64,000 nucleotides of DNA from Chloroflexota bacterium (GTDB taxonomy: Bacteria > Chloroflexota > UBA11872 > VXOZ01). A program made the position numbers and the translations under genes. The notes below the pieces were generated by a model. That model was not told the origin of the DNA and searched no databases. It was given only the letters and a program-made list of their open reading frames with translations. Below are positions 46,097 through 54,996 of this stretch, piece after piece. Location of the stretch: positions 127,103 through 191,102 of the forward strand of contig JAAXIC010000030.1 in assembly GCA_012270555.1 (NCBI GenBank). Reading direction: 5' to 3'. Each line of letters begins with the position of its first letter. Within the stretch, counting starts at the first letter, position 1.

Positions 46097-46804
46097 ATGA
46101 CGCTCAAGACGTCCATCAAGGGGTTTTGGGGTGAAAAGTTGGTACAAGTGGGGGCGGCGCTGACTCTGCCATCTTCCAAGTACCGACGGTACCACAACGT
46201 GACGCTGCCGACCGCAGGAGACACGACGCAGATCGATCATGTGTTCGTGTCAGCGTTCGGGGTATTCGTGGTAGAGACCAAGAACATGTCGGGGTGGATA
46301 TTCGGCAGAGAGCGAGATCCAGAGTGGACGCAGGTCTTTAGGAGCGGAAGCAAGTATACGTTCCAGAATCCCCTGCGACAGAACCATAGGCACGTTCTTG
46401 CGTTAGAGGAAGCTCTGCGAGGAATTGGAATACCGAGAGGGGTGGTAAGGTCGGTTGTGGTCTTCGTGGGCAGCGCAGAGTTGAAGCGAGATATGCCGGA
46501 AAACGTGACCGTGGGTATGGGTGGATCCCGGTACATTCGCTCGTTCAAGGATCACGTACTGTCAGAAGCAAAGGTAGCAGCGATCTGCGAATTGATCGAG
46601 TCTCAGCGATTGAAACCGTCGTGGAAGACCCATCGGCAGCATATCCGGAACGTGAAACGGGGAAGCGCGTCAGTGGTGCGGTCATGCCCTCACTGTGGCC
46701 AACAGTTGGTGCTGCGAACGTCGCAAAAGGGAAAGTGGGCAGGAAAGCGGTTCTGGGTGTGCGAGACCTATCCTACGTGTCGAATGATTGAAAGGTGTGA
46801 GTAA
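46097..46804 (+). CDS. NERD-domain nuclease-like protein with zinc finger
   Basis: A 235-residue protein. Residues about 10-125 are a NERD (nuclease-related) domain with the PD-(D/E)XK-like residues in QIDHVFVSAFGVFVVETKNM. Near residues 190-235 lies a topoisomerase-type zinc finger, SCPHCGQQLVLRTSQKGKW ... FWVCETYPTC. Such proteins are thought to act on DNA or RNA, but the biological role is unknown. The gene is convergent with the NHLM exporter and begins 28 bases after the deacetylase-like gene stop. Confidence 0.85.
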   Translation: MTLKTSIKGFWGEKLVQVGAALTLPSSKYRRYHNVTLPTAGDTTQIDHVFVSAFGVFVVETKNMSGWIFGRERDPEWTQVFRSGSKYTFQNPLRQNHRHVLALEEALRGIGIPRGVVRSVVVFVGSAELKRDMPENVTVGMGGSRYIRSFKDHVLSEAKVAAICELIESQRLKPSWKTHRQHIRNVKRGSASVVRSCPHCGQQLVLRTSQKGKWAGKRFWVCETYPTCRMIERCE

Positions 46805-46927
46805 CTACGCTGTACCCTAGACGGCAGCCTAGCAGATATCTCATCTCTAGGATAGGCTCTAAGTCCATATCAGAACCCCTCCTTCTGTGAGGGAAGCCAG
46901 TGTGAGCGATTGCGTCGGCATGTTCGC

Positions 46928-49843
46928 TCACGTCATCTGCCGCTGCACCAGATCACGAAAGCGGCCCTCCGTCTGGTAGAGCGCGATGAAGCTGCCTTCT
47001 TGGACCACGCGTCCCTCGTGGAGCACGTAGATACGCTCCGCCATGCGGATGGTGGAAAGCCGGTGCGCGATCACGATGCGGGTGGCGGCGAGGCTTGCGA
47101 TCCCCGCCATGACCTCGGCTTGGCTCTTGGCGTCGAGCCAACTGGTGGCTTCATCGAGAAGCACGACGCGCGGTTCGCGCACTAACGCTGCCGCGATGCG
47201 GATGCGTTGGATCTGTCCGCCGGAGAAGGTCGCAGCGCTGTCGCCGACCGCCGTAAACATCTGCATCGGCATAGCGGCAATGTCGCCGTCCACGGCAGCA
47301 AGTTTGGCCGCCCTCCAGGCGTCATCGATTGTCAAATCGTCTCCAAAGCCGATGATATTGTCCAGGAGATTCCCGGGCTTGAGCGCGCCATCCTGTGTCA
47401 CAACGCCAATCTGGCGGCGGACGGAGCGTCGATCGAGATGGGCAAGGTCGCAACCGTCGTAGTAGATGCCTCCGGCTGATGGCGCCTCCAGACCCAACGC
47501 CATCCGCAGCAACGTGCTCTTGCCGGCGCCCGATTCACCGACGATGGCGATGAACTCGCCGGGACGCGCGTGAATCGACACATCATCGATGATCTGCGGT
47601 CCGTCCTGCGTGTATTGGAAACTCACGCGGTCGAAGCGCACCTCTCCACTGAGATCTATTGGCACGGCCGGAGCCGCACGGCTGTCCGGTACCGCAGTCA
47701 GAATTGGCTTTACTTGCTCGTATCCCGGCAATGCAGCCGCAATAACCTCGAACGAGTAGCCCAAGCCCACTACTGCTGCGTAGAACGTGATGGATACCGC
47801 GTAGACGACGAGGAAGTTCCCTAATTCGAGCCGGTCAGGACCGTTCCAGAGCGCGACGCCAAAGATGGCGGCGCTCATGAAGGCCGGCATCGCTGCGCTC
47901 AAAGCGATGAGATGTTCATTCAGTTTGCTGATCTGCAATTGAGCGAGTTGCTGTTCCCGATAGCCTCGTGCCCATGCCGCAAAGGCTGAAGCTTCGGCGC
48001 CGGCCGCACGGAGCTTGCCCATGCCATTGATGAACTGGAAGAGCTCACCGGCAAGGCGTCGCGAAGTAGCATAGAACCGACGCTGCGGGCCGATTTGCAG
48101 GAGACCGCAGATAAGAAAAACCGCAAGCGAGAATAGCCCTGTACCAAGAATCAGCCACGCCAGGGCCACATCGTAGAGAAAGAGGAGGACGAGCATCGGG
48201 AGCAAGAAGACGAATGAGATGACCGCGTTGGCAACCACTCCCGACATCTGGTCGCGCAGCACTTGAAAGGCTGCCATCCGCACGGCGAGTTCCCCGGCAG
48301 TGAAGTTTCTAAAGAAGCGTGTCGGGAGCCCCAACAAGCGATCCCAAAGCGCTGCGCTGACCCGAGCCGTAGCCCGCCCCTCCAGGCGCATCATTGCCGT
48401 GCCGCGCAGTATGTGCAACAGCGTCCCGACAAGCGCCAACATAACGAGTACGCCGACAATCTGGGTCAACATGCTATCAACTGCGGCCGGCAGCACCCAG
48501 TCTGCCAGCAGCCCAACGGCAATTGCGGGAGCCAACATGAGGAGGCTGGCAATGATACCCGCCCCTGCGAATTGCCAAAGGTCGCCGGTCATGCCCTGCG
48601 TAGCAAGTCTCAGTATGTCCTTGGTCCCCACCGGGCGGTCATCCGGCAAGGGGCGATAGAACAGCCAACCGTCCTGCTGAATGCCGGCTGCACGTTCTGC
48701 GTTGAGGCGGGTAGACTCTCCTGTAACCGGGTCCAGCGCGCGATAGCGCCCGCTCAAACCAGGCAGCAGCGCGAGCGGCCGCCCATCCTCACGCCGGAAG
48801 CCCAACATTGCGCCGCTGTCTCCCTCCCACCAACGCTCTTCTACCGCCAACTGCACTTTGCGGCTGCGCACTCCTGACGTTTCCAGGATTTCCCTGAGGG
48901 AGAGTTCTTCATCAACCGAAACCCGCCGGCGGGAAGGAGGTCGAAACGCAATGCCCTCTCGCTTGCCAATTACCTGCAAAGCCGCCAAGAGCGCGGAACC
49001 GCTTTCGTTAGCCGCCGGGTACGGAGAACCAAGGACGCCAAAGAGGTTCTGTCGCGCGCGTTCTTCGTCACGTCGCCGATGTATGGTGCGGGCAGTTTGC
49101 TCGTTCGCCTCGTCGGCCAAAAGCAGACGGCGGTTGATGTGTTCGGCTCCGAGAATAAGCTGATGAAACTCCACGAGAGCCTGCAGAAGGTTGCCCTGGT
49201 TGCACAGCTCACGGGACGCGTGACCGGAAATACGCGCCGGGCTCTGCAGCCTGAGCCAGGTATCGGCAGTGAGTGGCATCATCCCGGAGCCCACGGTATC
49301 CCGTTCTTCGGTCTCCAGGTACGTTGCGTCGGCATTTTCTATAGCCACCCACACCACGCCGCCGGGCCGGCTCGACACCACCCCGCTGTCCGGCACATCC
49401 AGGGACTCCGGCGGGTCTCTGGGATCGAGCAGCACGGTGGGACGAGGACGCGGTTCAATCTGCAATGCCACGGCGGCGGCGAATTCCACGACCCAGGCAT
49501 CAACTTGACCCGCCAACTGCTCCACAATCTCATGTTGCAAGACGTCGTCAAGCTGAACCCGGCGCAGCCTGCAATCCGGGCTGCCTTTGGCGATAGTGGC
49601 CAGATTCTTGCTCTCACCGACCCCGAAGACCAGGCGGCCCTCCTCAGCGCGGAGTATGTGCTTCGCATGAGAGGAGGGCTCCTCATCCTGATATTCGACA
49701 AGAAACACATCCAGCGCGCCGCGCTCGACGAACCAGGCAACGCCCGGATCATCCAAGCGGACGGGAAGGTTACCGGCGCTGGCAACCGGCGTGCCAATTT
49801 CGACTGCGAGATCGCTGAGCCGCTGAAATCGTCTTCGTGTCAA
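46928..49843 (-). CDS. NHLM/NHLP-type bacteriocin export ABC transporter (ATPase/permease subunit)
   Basis: A 971-residue protein. Residues 1-400 are the long N-terminal region peculiar to the NHLM transporters, starting with a cupin/cNMP-like strand set (GNLPVRLDDPGVAWFVERGA and LVFGVG). About 430-700 hold six membrane helices, and about 730-965 the ATPase: Walker A IVGESGAGKSTLLRMALGL, signature ATFSGGQIQRIRIAAALV and Walker B VVLLDEATSWLDA. It lacks the C39 peptidase of its partner, and probably forms a complex with it. The TTG start at 49843 follows AGGGAAGG and lies 31 bases past the previous stop; the frame is open upstream. Confidence 0.9.
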   Translation of the reverse strand: MTRRRFQRLSDLAVEIGTPVASAGNLPVRLDDPGVAWFVERGALDVFLVEYQDEEPSSHAKHILRAEEGRLVFGVGESKNLATIAKGSPDCRLRRVQLDDVLQHEIVEQLAGQVDAWVVEFAAAVALQIEPRPRPTVLLDPRDPPESLDVPDSGVVSSRPGGVVWVAIENADATYLETEERDTVGSGMMPLTADTWLRLQSPARISGHASRELCNQGNLLQALVEFHQLILGAEHINRRLLLADEANEQTARTIHRRRDEERARQNLFGVLGSPYPAANESGSALLAALQVIGKREGIAFRPPSRRRVSVDEELSLREILETSGVRSRKVQLAVEERWWEGDSGAMLGFRREDGRPLALLPGLSGRYRALDPVTGESTRLNAERAAGIQQDGWLFYRPLPDDRPVGTKDILRLATQGMTGDLWQFAGAGIIASLLMLAPAIAVGLLADWVLPAAVDSMLTQIVGVLVMLALVGTLLHILRGTAMMRLEGRATARVSAALWDRLLGLPTRFFRNFTAGELAVRMAAFQVLRDQMSGVVANAVISFVFLLPMLVLLFLYDVALAWLILGTGLFSLAVFLICGLLQIGPQRRFYATSRRLAGELFQFINGMGKLRAAGAEASAFAAWARGYREQQLAQLQISKLNEHLIALSAAMPAFMSAAIFGVALWNGPDRLELGNFLVVYAVSITFYAAVVGLGYSFEVIAAALPGYEQVKPILTAVPDSRAAPAVPIDLSGEVRFDRVSFQYTQDGPQIIDDVSIHARPGEFIAIVGESGAGKSTLLRMALGLEAPSAGGIYYDGCDLAHLDRRSVRRQIGVVTQDGALKPGNLLDNIIGFGDDLTIDDAWRAAKLAAVDGDIAAMPMQMFTAVGDSAATFSGGQIQRIRIAAALVREPRVVLLDEATSWLDAKSQAEVMAGIASLAATRIVIAHRLSTIRMAERIYVLHEGRVVQEGSFIALYQTEGRFRDLVQRQMT

Positions 49844-49874
49844 TACTGCCTTCCCTGTTGGTGGGTTCGCTTCG

Positions 49875-52070
49875 TCACTGTGCGTGGATAAGCTGGGCGT
49901 ACACGCCTTGTGTCTCGGCTGCAAGTTCCTCATGCGTACCGCTCTGCACCTGACGTCCGTGCTCGAGCACGACAATCTGATCACAGTCACGAATGGTGCT
50001 CAAGCGATGGGCAACGATCATGCAAGTGCAACCGCGGCGGCGCAAGCTGTCGTCAATGCGCATCTCACTCACGGCATCGAGCGTGCTGGTGGCTTCATCG
50101 AGAAAGAGTACTGAAGGATTGTCAACGAGGGCACGGGCGATCTCCAGGCGCTGGCGCTGGCCGCCGCTAAAGTTCGTGCCCCCTTCCTCTACCCTTGTCT
50201 CATAGCCGGATGCGCGGCTCATGATTTCATTGTGGATCAACGCGTCCTGAGCGGCGGCAATCACCTGTTCATCCGGCGCCGTCGGGTTCCACAGCGTCAG
50301 ATTGTCACGCACGGATGCTGCAAACAGGAAAATCTGCTGATCCACGACGGATACCGATTGGGTCAGTATTTCGCGCGGAATCTCGTTGCGCGGTACGCCG
50401 TCAAAGAGGATTTCGCCCGACCACGGTGTGTATTCACCGCTGACCAGCTTGAGAAGCGTAGACTTCCCTGATCCCGTGGGGCCGACCAATGCCACGCGTT
50501 GGCCGGGTGCGATGGTAAGGCTGAAATTCTCGATGAGCGGCGGGCGATGGCGATGGTAGCCAAACGTAACATTGCGTAGCTCGATCTTGCCTGCCAAACG
50601 CAACCGTCCGCCCAAAGTAGCGACCTTCCCGCTTTCCGAATTAATGAGGGATTTTAGGGCGGGGTCCTCAGGAGCTGCCAGGATGTCGCCGATGCGCTGT
50701 AGATCGGCCTCGAGTATTTGAAACGTGTCCGCGAACTGCACAAACCGCCCTATCGGCTGGAGAAAGTTTCCCGATATGACGAAGAATCCCATCAGCATGC
50801 CGATCGTCATGTCGCCGGTCATAACCTTCCAACCGCCGAGCCCCAAGACTGCCACGCCGCCCAGCATGAGGAACAGCCGCGGCAGTGACGCAATGACATA
50901 GCCGATCTCCACGAACTTCTGCCGGGCTACGAGCTCGCGGGCCTGGTATCCCGCCCAACGCGCGAAGAAGTCGTCCTCGGTTGCAGTCGCGCGCAACGTG
51001 TCTATGTCGCGGAGAACTGACGATCCGGTACCGAAGAGCAGCGCCTGCTCGCGCCGCAGTTGACGATTCTCGTCGCCGCGGAGCCGGCTAAGGATGCGCA
51101 TGAGCACCAGGTTTGCGCATCCGAGAGCAACAACGACAGCGGCGAGCACAGGATCATAGAAGATCATCAAGACCAAGAACAATGCGCTCATGACAAGCTC
51201 TATCATGATGCCGACGAATTGCCGCGACGAGCCGCTGGCAACCTCGTTTATCAACTGCACCCGAGACGTCAGATCCCCCGTGTAGCGGTGCGCGAAGAAC
51301 TCTATAGGCAGCCGGAAGAGACGAGAGAGCATGCGTTCCGCGTGAACTACCGCAAGACGAACGGCGAGCCAGCGCAGCGCATGTTGCTGGAGCCACGTGA
51401 GCAGGTAAACCAGACCGCCGGTTGCCGCCGCGGCTGCGACTAGGAGCGCACCCCACGTCCTTTCCGCTTCTCCGAGGACGTAATCAACGAATAGGCCCAA
51501 GAGGACGGGGAGAAAAAGACCCGGCAATGCAAGCAGGAGACCGCATGCGGCAACGAACGCGAGCGGAGACTTGACGTCGCGCAACCACGACAAGAGTTCG
51601 CGCATAATACCGGGCCGCGAGCCGCCCATACGAAAATTTGGCCCAGGCTTCGCTGTGAGCACTACACCAGTGAAAGACCGGTCGAATGTCTCCTCGCTCA
51701 CCGTGCGACGGCCGTTGGCAGGGTCGTTGAGGTGATAGCGCCCCTTGTCCATTCCTTCGAGAACCAAGAAGTGGTTGAATTCCCAAAAGAGGATTGCAGG
51801 CAACGCTATGTCGTGCAACTGGCTGATCTGCTTACGCCAGCCCGAAACCTCTAGATCAAACTTCCGCGCTGCCCGTACAATGTCTGCCGCGCTGGTACCG
51901 TCACGGCTGACTCCGCATGCGTCCCGCAGTTCCTCTATGGGTTCCCACCGGTCATAGTGCGCAAGGACTATGCCCAAGCAGGCAGCGCCGCATTCAGACG
52001 TCTCAAGCTGGGGGAAGAGCGGCGTGCGCAAGCGCTTCCTCGTAGGTATCTCCACCGCACTCGCTGGCAT
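49875..52070 (-). CDS. NHLM-type C39 peptidase/permease/ATPase transporter
   Basis: A 731-residue peptide exporter. Residues 15-140 are a C39 peptidase with Q21 and catalytic C27 (PQLETSECGAACLG), H100 (FWEFNHFLVLEG) and D116 (HLNDPANGR). Membrane helices span about 165-440 and the ATPase about 490-725, with VGPTGSGKSTLLKLVSG, NFSGGQRQRLEIARALV and VLFLDEATSTLDA. C39 transporters cut leader peptides after a double glycine while exporting the core. The double-glycine peptide encoded upstream (53353-53550) is the likely substrate. No clear ribosome site was checked; the ATG gives the usual length. Confidence 0.93.
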   Translation of the reverse strand: MPASAVEIPTRKRLRTPLFPQLETSECGAACLGIVLAHYDRWEPIEELRDACGVSRDGTSAADIVRAARKFDLEVSGWRKQISQLHDIALPAILFWEFNHFLVLEGMDKGRYHLNDPANGRRTVSEETFDRSFTGVVLTAKPGPNFRMGGSRPGIMRELLSWLRDVKSPLAFVAACGLLLALPGLFLPVLLGLFVDYVLGEAERTWGALLVAAAAATGGLVYLLTWLQQHALRWLAVRLAVVHAERMLSRLFRLPIEFFAHRYTGDLTSRVQLINEVASGSSRQFVGIMIELVMSALFLVLMIFYDPVLAAVVVALGCANLVLMRILSRLRGDENRQLRREQALLFGTGSSVLRDIDTLRATATEDDFFARWAGYQARELVARQKFVEIGYVIASLPRLFLMLGGVAVLGLGGWKVMTGDMTIGMLMGFFVISGNFLQPIGRFVQFADTFQILEADLQRIGDILAAPEDPALKSLINSESGKVATLGGRLRLAGKIELRNVTFGYHRHRPPLIENFSLTIAPGQRVALVGPTGSGKSTLLKLVSGEYTPWSGEILFDGVPRNEIPREILTQSVSVVDQQIFLFAASVRDNLTLWNPTAPDEQVIAAAQDALIHNEIMSRASGYETRVEEGGTNFSGGQRQRLEIARALVDNPSVLFLDEATSTLDAVSEMRIDDSLRRRGCTCMIVAHRLSTIRDCDQIVVLEHGRQVQSGTHEELAAETQGVYAQLIHAQ

Positions 52071-52084
52071 AGTACCAAGCCGCC

Positions 52085-52978
52085 TTAATTGGACCCGGAC
52101 GATAGCAACAAGCGCGCGGGCGAGGCTTTACGCACAATGATCCGCAGTTCGCACGGATCCCCGTCTGCCACCGCAGAGGGTGGATCCTGGAGCAGGGCCA
52201 CGTTGACCACGTGGCCGCGCGGCAAGGCTGGGAGTCCCAAGGCCGTCAGCCAGTGCGGCGGTGCGACCACGTGTGTTGAAATGGAGGCCACTTGGGCCTG
52301 CAGAGCTTCACTCCCTCGTCCATCACGGCCCGGAGCCAATATGCCCGCTTCCATGCCGACAGCAAGGCGCCTTGCACTCTCCGGCAAGACCATTGCGACT
52401 GCCTCAAGATCGTTCCTGTCGGCAATACGGACACTTGCCACTGTCGTGCCCACGGCCACCGCCTGTCCTAAGGACAAGTCGTAGACGGTGATTATCCCGC
52501 CGTAAGGTGTGGTAAGGAACTCGCCGGCTGACTCGCGTGCTTCGAGCGCAGTCAACTCTGAACGAGCCACGTCGAGGGCAGCGGACGTCTCCGCGCCATT
52601 GCTTTCCAGGACTTCAACGCGGGAGCGGGTAATGGCAATCTCCCGGCGTAGCCCGGGGGACCTGAGCCGGGCAATAGGCTGCCCGGCTGCGACTTCATCG
52701 CCGACTTCCACCAAGAGATCTTCGACCGTTCCTGAGAACTCAGCGATGACCGCAAAACGATCGCCCGGCTGAGCAAACACACACCGTGCCGAAACACTTT
52801 GTTCGACACTGCCCCAAATTCCCCAAGCCGCCAATCCCAACACGCCGAGACCCAGGCAAACCAACAGAATCCACTCGTGGGGCGCCGTTACGCGCAGCAG
52901 GCCGTTGAGGGGTTCCGTCTTCCCTCTGCGGGCGAATGCTTCCTCGCGAAAGAGACGACGGTTGTTCGTCAACGTCAC
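52085..52978 (-). CDS. NHLM-type HlyD-like membrane fusion protein
   Basis: A 297-residue periplasmic/extracytoplasmic adaptor. It has one N-terminal membrane helix (WILLVCLGLGVLGLAAWGIW), a biotinyl-lipoyl-like hairpin (GTVEDLLVEVGDEVAAGQPI), a coiled coil (ITRSRVEVLESNGAETSAAL) and a beta-barrel domain (PYGGIITVYDLSLGQAVAVG). The start is uncertain: family proteins begin just before LFREEAF, so GTG at 52978 or TTG at 52972 fits; a TTG at 53005 lacks a ribosome site. It probably bridges the two ABC subunits. Confidence 0.87.
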   Translation of the reverse strand: MTLTNNRRLFREEAFARRGKTEPLNGLLRVTAPHEWILLVCLGLGVLGLAAWGIWGSVEQSVSARCVFAQPGDRFAVIAEFSGTVEDLLVEVGDEVAAGQPIARLRSPGLRREIAITRSRVEVLESNGAETSAALDVARSELTALEARESAGEFLTTPYGGIITVYDLSLGQAVAVGTTVASVRIADRNDLEAVAMVLPESARRLAVGMEAGILAPGRDGRGSEALQAQVASISTHVVAPPHWLTALGLPALPRGHVVNVALLQDPPSAVADGDPCELRIIVRKASPARLLLSSGSN

Positions 52979-53293
52979 CGCTCCCAGCGCTTCCCGGCAA
53001 GCCAAACTACAATTCGAAGGCTATTCTATCGCAATAAAGGTCCCTAATGGAATGACACAAGGTTCATGTCCATTTCAATGCGAAAAACCCCTCAGGAGAC
53101 CGCCGTCTGCCTCAGAGTGCCACGTGCACGGCGCATGACGAGGACAAGAGTACGGAACCCGTTGTCGCGCGCGTTTCGCCCAGAGCAGCAGACTCTGTCA
53201 CGACATCCCGCATGAATGTGTTGGGCACAAGCTTGGTTAGCTTTGCCGGTCTCTGCTGGCGAGAAGTGCCCCTACTCGAGCGCCACGATACAG

Positions 53294-53332
53294 AAAAAGT
53301 ACGATGGGCTCACACTGGAGCCCATCGTACTT
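53294..53332 (-). terminator. Strong rho-independent terminator after the precursor peptide gene
   Basis: A 15-bp perfect stem, AAGTACGATGGGCTC paired with GAGCCCATCGTACTT, with a six-base loop, reads on the minus strand into TTTTTC. It lies 20 bases past the peptide stop. The downstream HlyD gene must use readthrough or its own promoter. Confidence 0.88.
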
Positions 53333-53352
53333 GTCAGACGATCTCAATCAGT

Positions 53353-53550
53353 CTACTCGTTTGGATCGTTCCACCAGCCTCTGCCGGCGCTATCACCGGT
53401 GTCCGGGGGCGGCTGTTCATCACCAGCGCCAACCCCACCAACGGCTTGGTCCAATTCGTCTTCGGTCATCTCACCACTAGCCGGTTCCACACTTTCTGCT
53501 TCGGCGGATACGGCTTCCTCATCTTTAGAAGAATTCTTCCCTTCACTCAT
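53353..53550 (-). CDS. Double-glycine precursor peptide of the NHLM export locus
   Basis: A 65-residue peptide. Residues 1-39 are an acidic leader ending MTEDELDQAVGG, the classic double-glycine motif (hydrophobic residues at -12, -7 and -4; Glu at -8). The predicted 26-residue core after G39 contains GAGDEQPPPDTGD and ends GRGWWNDPNE; it has no Cys and no Lys and only one Ser and one Thr. The start at 53550 has a GGAGG eight bases upstream, which decides it. It lies ahead of an HlyD adaptor and two ABC exporters with a C39 peptidase, so it is probably the exported substrate. The identity is inference from motif plus context. Confidence 0.75.
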   Translation of the reverse strand: MSEGKNSSKDEEAVSAEAESVEPASGEMTEDELDQAVGGVGAGDEQPPPDTGDSAGRGWWNDPNE

Positions 53551-54082
53551 TGGAGCGTCCTCCAGAACTATCACTGTCGCATTCACTGGCACCCAAACCG
53601 ACCATTACTCAAGCTCTTGGATTGCAACGAAACTCATAGATTTCGATTTAGGCATCGACGCGGCGTCCTCAATAGCGAGAGGAAACCAGAGCGAGTAACA
53701 GTATCTCCCTAGAGAATTGTTACGTGAAGTAACCTCCTTATAGTGCTATTCAACGTCCCTCAGTGTTGACGGTTGGGACGATCATCCTTGATCGCAACTG
53801 CATGGTATAAGACAGGCAAGTACTCGTCAAGCGTGTGGTTTTTAGAAATCTGAAACTGTCCTATATCTTTGTATCACACCGGTTGATAAAACAAACCGTG
53901 GTCCCGGAAGAGGCAGAACGAGCCCTCAGAGAGCTGGTTTGAAGGTCTCCGTGCGCAGCGTGTCGGCGTTGCCGGAAACCGGAAGCAAACCGCAGGATGT
54001 CTCGACTGCCTGTGCGCTCGCTTTACCCCGCATCACTTGCCACTTATAGACAGCGATCATCACTTCTACGGACTGTCAGCGC
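53551..54082. other. Leader and promoter region of the precursor peptide gene
   Basis: About 530 bases without a supported gene, AT-richer than its surroundings. It holds a candidate promoter at 53802-53830, an inverted repeat GATCA-tcct-TGATC (53780-53793), and a very good ribosome binding site (AAGGAGG on the minus strand near 53731) that has no start codon after it. A 16-codon minus-strand frame at 53605-53655 has no ribosome site and was not called. Confidence 0.45.
53802..53830 (-). promoter_or_regulatory. Candidate sigma70-type promoter for the precursor peptide
   Basis: On the minus strand TTGACG (53830-53825) is followed 17 bases later by TACCAT (53807-53802), five and four of six matches to consensus. 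A transcript from here would have a leader of roughly 245 bases before the peptide start. Confidence 0.4.
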
Positions 54083-54838
54083 CTAGCGAGAGGTCTGGTA
54101 CGCCTTTTCGACCGCGGGCTTCCGCAAGGCGTAGATGATGAAGTTAGGCACGCGGAACTCATCGGCAAACGCAGGATTTGCGGCGAGTTGCGCATCCGAT
54201 GGAGTCGGCTCGTGGAGGCCATCCAGGACAAAACCCGCTTCCAGAAACGCCGAGATGTAGCTGGACAGTGTCCGGTGCATGTTGATGAAGGTCTCGCCCC
54301 ACCACTCGAATTCGCGCGGCCCTTCATCTGTATAGTTATCGATGGCATAGAAGAGCTTCCGGTCGCCCTGCTTTACCCACCCGTTTGGCTGCGCCATGCG
54401 CATCGGATGGATGTTGCATACGATGAAGCGCCCGCCGGGCCGCAGCACGCGATACGCCGCCTGAATCGAGCGCCGATAATCGTGAATGTCCACCAGCACG
54501 ATGTATGAAACAGCCAGATCGAAGCTCTCGTCTTCGACTCCCGCCAGGTCTTCCGCGTTTCCAACCAGATACGTCTCTGATTCCGAGGCCAGCGCGTTCG
54601 CCTGCTCGATAAGCGGTTCGGTGAGATCGATGCCGGTGACGTGCGCGCCCAAACCGGCAAGCACGCGGCAAAACCGGCCCTCGCCACACCCAATGTCCAA
54701 CACGCGGCGACCGGCTACATCCCCAAGCGACTCAAGCATCCAGGAGTCGAGCATGCCGGTGCGAATCCACTGGTCCTCCCGAATCCAGTCTTGGACGTGT
54801 TCAGTCCACTGCGTGCGCAGTTGTTGCTTCAGATTCAT
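54083..54838 (-). CDS. Class I SAM-dependent methyltransferase
   Basis: A 251-residue methyltransferase with motif I RRVLDIGCGEGRFCRVLAGL, HVTGIDLTEPLIEQA (motif II), FDLAVSYIVLVDIHDYR and the AYRVLRPGGRFIVCN loop. The C-terminal segment YTDEGPREFEWWGETFINMH matches small-molecule methyltransferases. The ATG at 54838 gives a normal length; a longer frame upstream has no start signal. It lies upstream of the peptide-export locus on the same strand, but a long gap and a promoter candidate separate them, so a tailoring role is only a possibility. Confidence 0.8.
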   Translation of the reverse strand: MNLKQQLRTQWTEHVQDWIREDQWIRTGMLDSWMLESLGDVAGRRVLDIGCGEGRFCRVLAGLGAHVTGIDLTEPLIEQANALASESETYLVGNAEDLAGVEDESFDLAVSYIVLVDIHDYRRSIQAAYRVLRPGGRFIVCNIHPMRMAQPNGWVKQGDRKLFYAIDNYTDEGPREFEWWGETFINMHRTLSSYISAFLEAGFVLDGLHEPTPSDAQLAANPAFADEFRVPNFIIYALRKPAVEKAYQTSR

Positions 54839-54996
54839 AGGAAGTAAGCGCTCCGTGATGTGAGACGGCTCGTGACTGGAACTTTGGCCCCCCGCACGCG
54901 TAACCCTGGTTGAATGCGGCACCAAGGTTGAATTCTCGAACCGGAGAATCGAGGAGCATGGAGGAAGGGCGTAATCACTTGGAAAACCGCAGCTTG

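Noticed and set aside
53212-53712. Two plus-strand frames (53212-53712 and 53216-53698) opposite the precursor peptide
   Set aside because: They run through a strong minus-strand terminator and the peptide gene's opposite strand, with no start signals. The minus-strand peptide has the decisive ribosome binding site.
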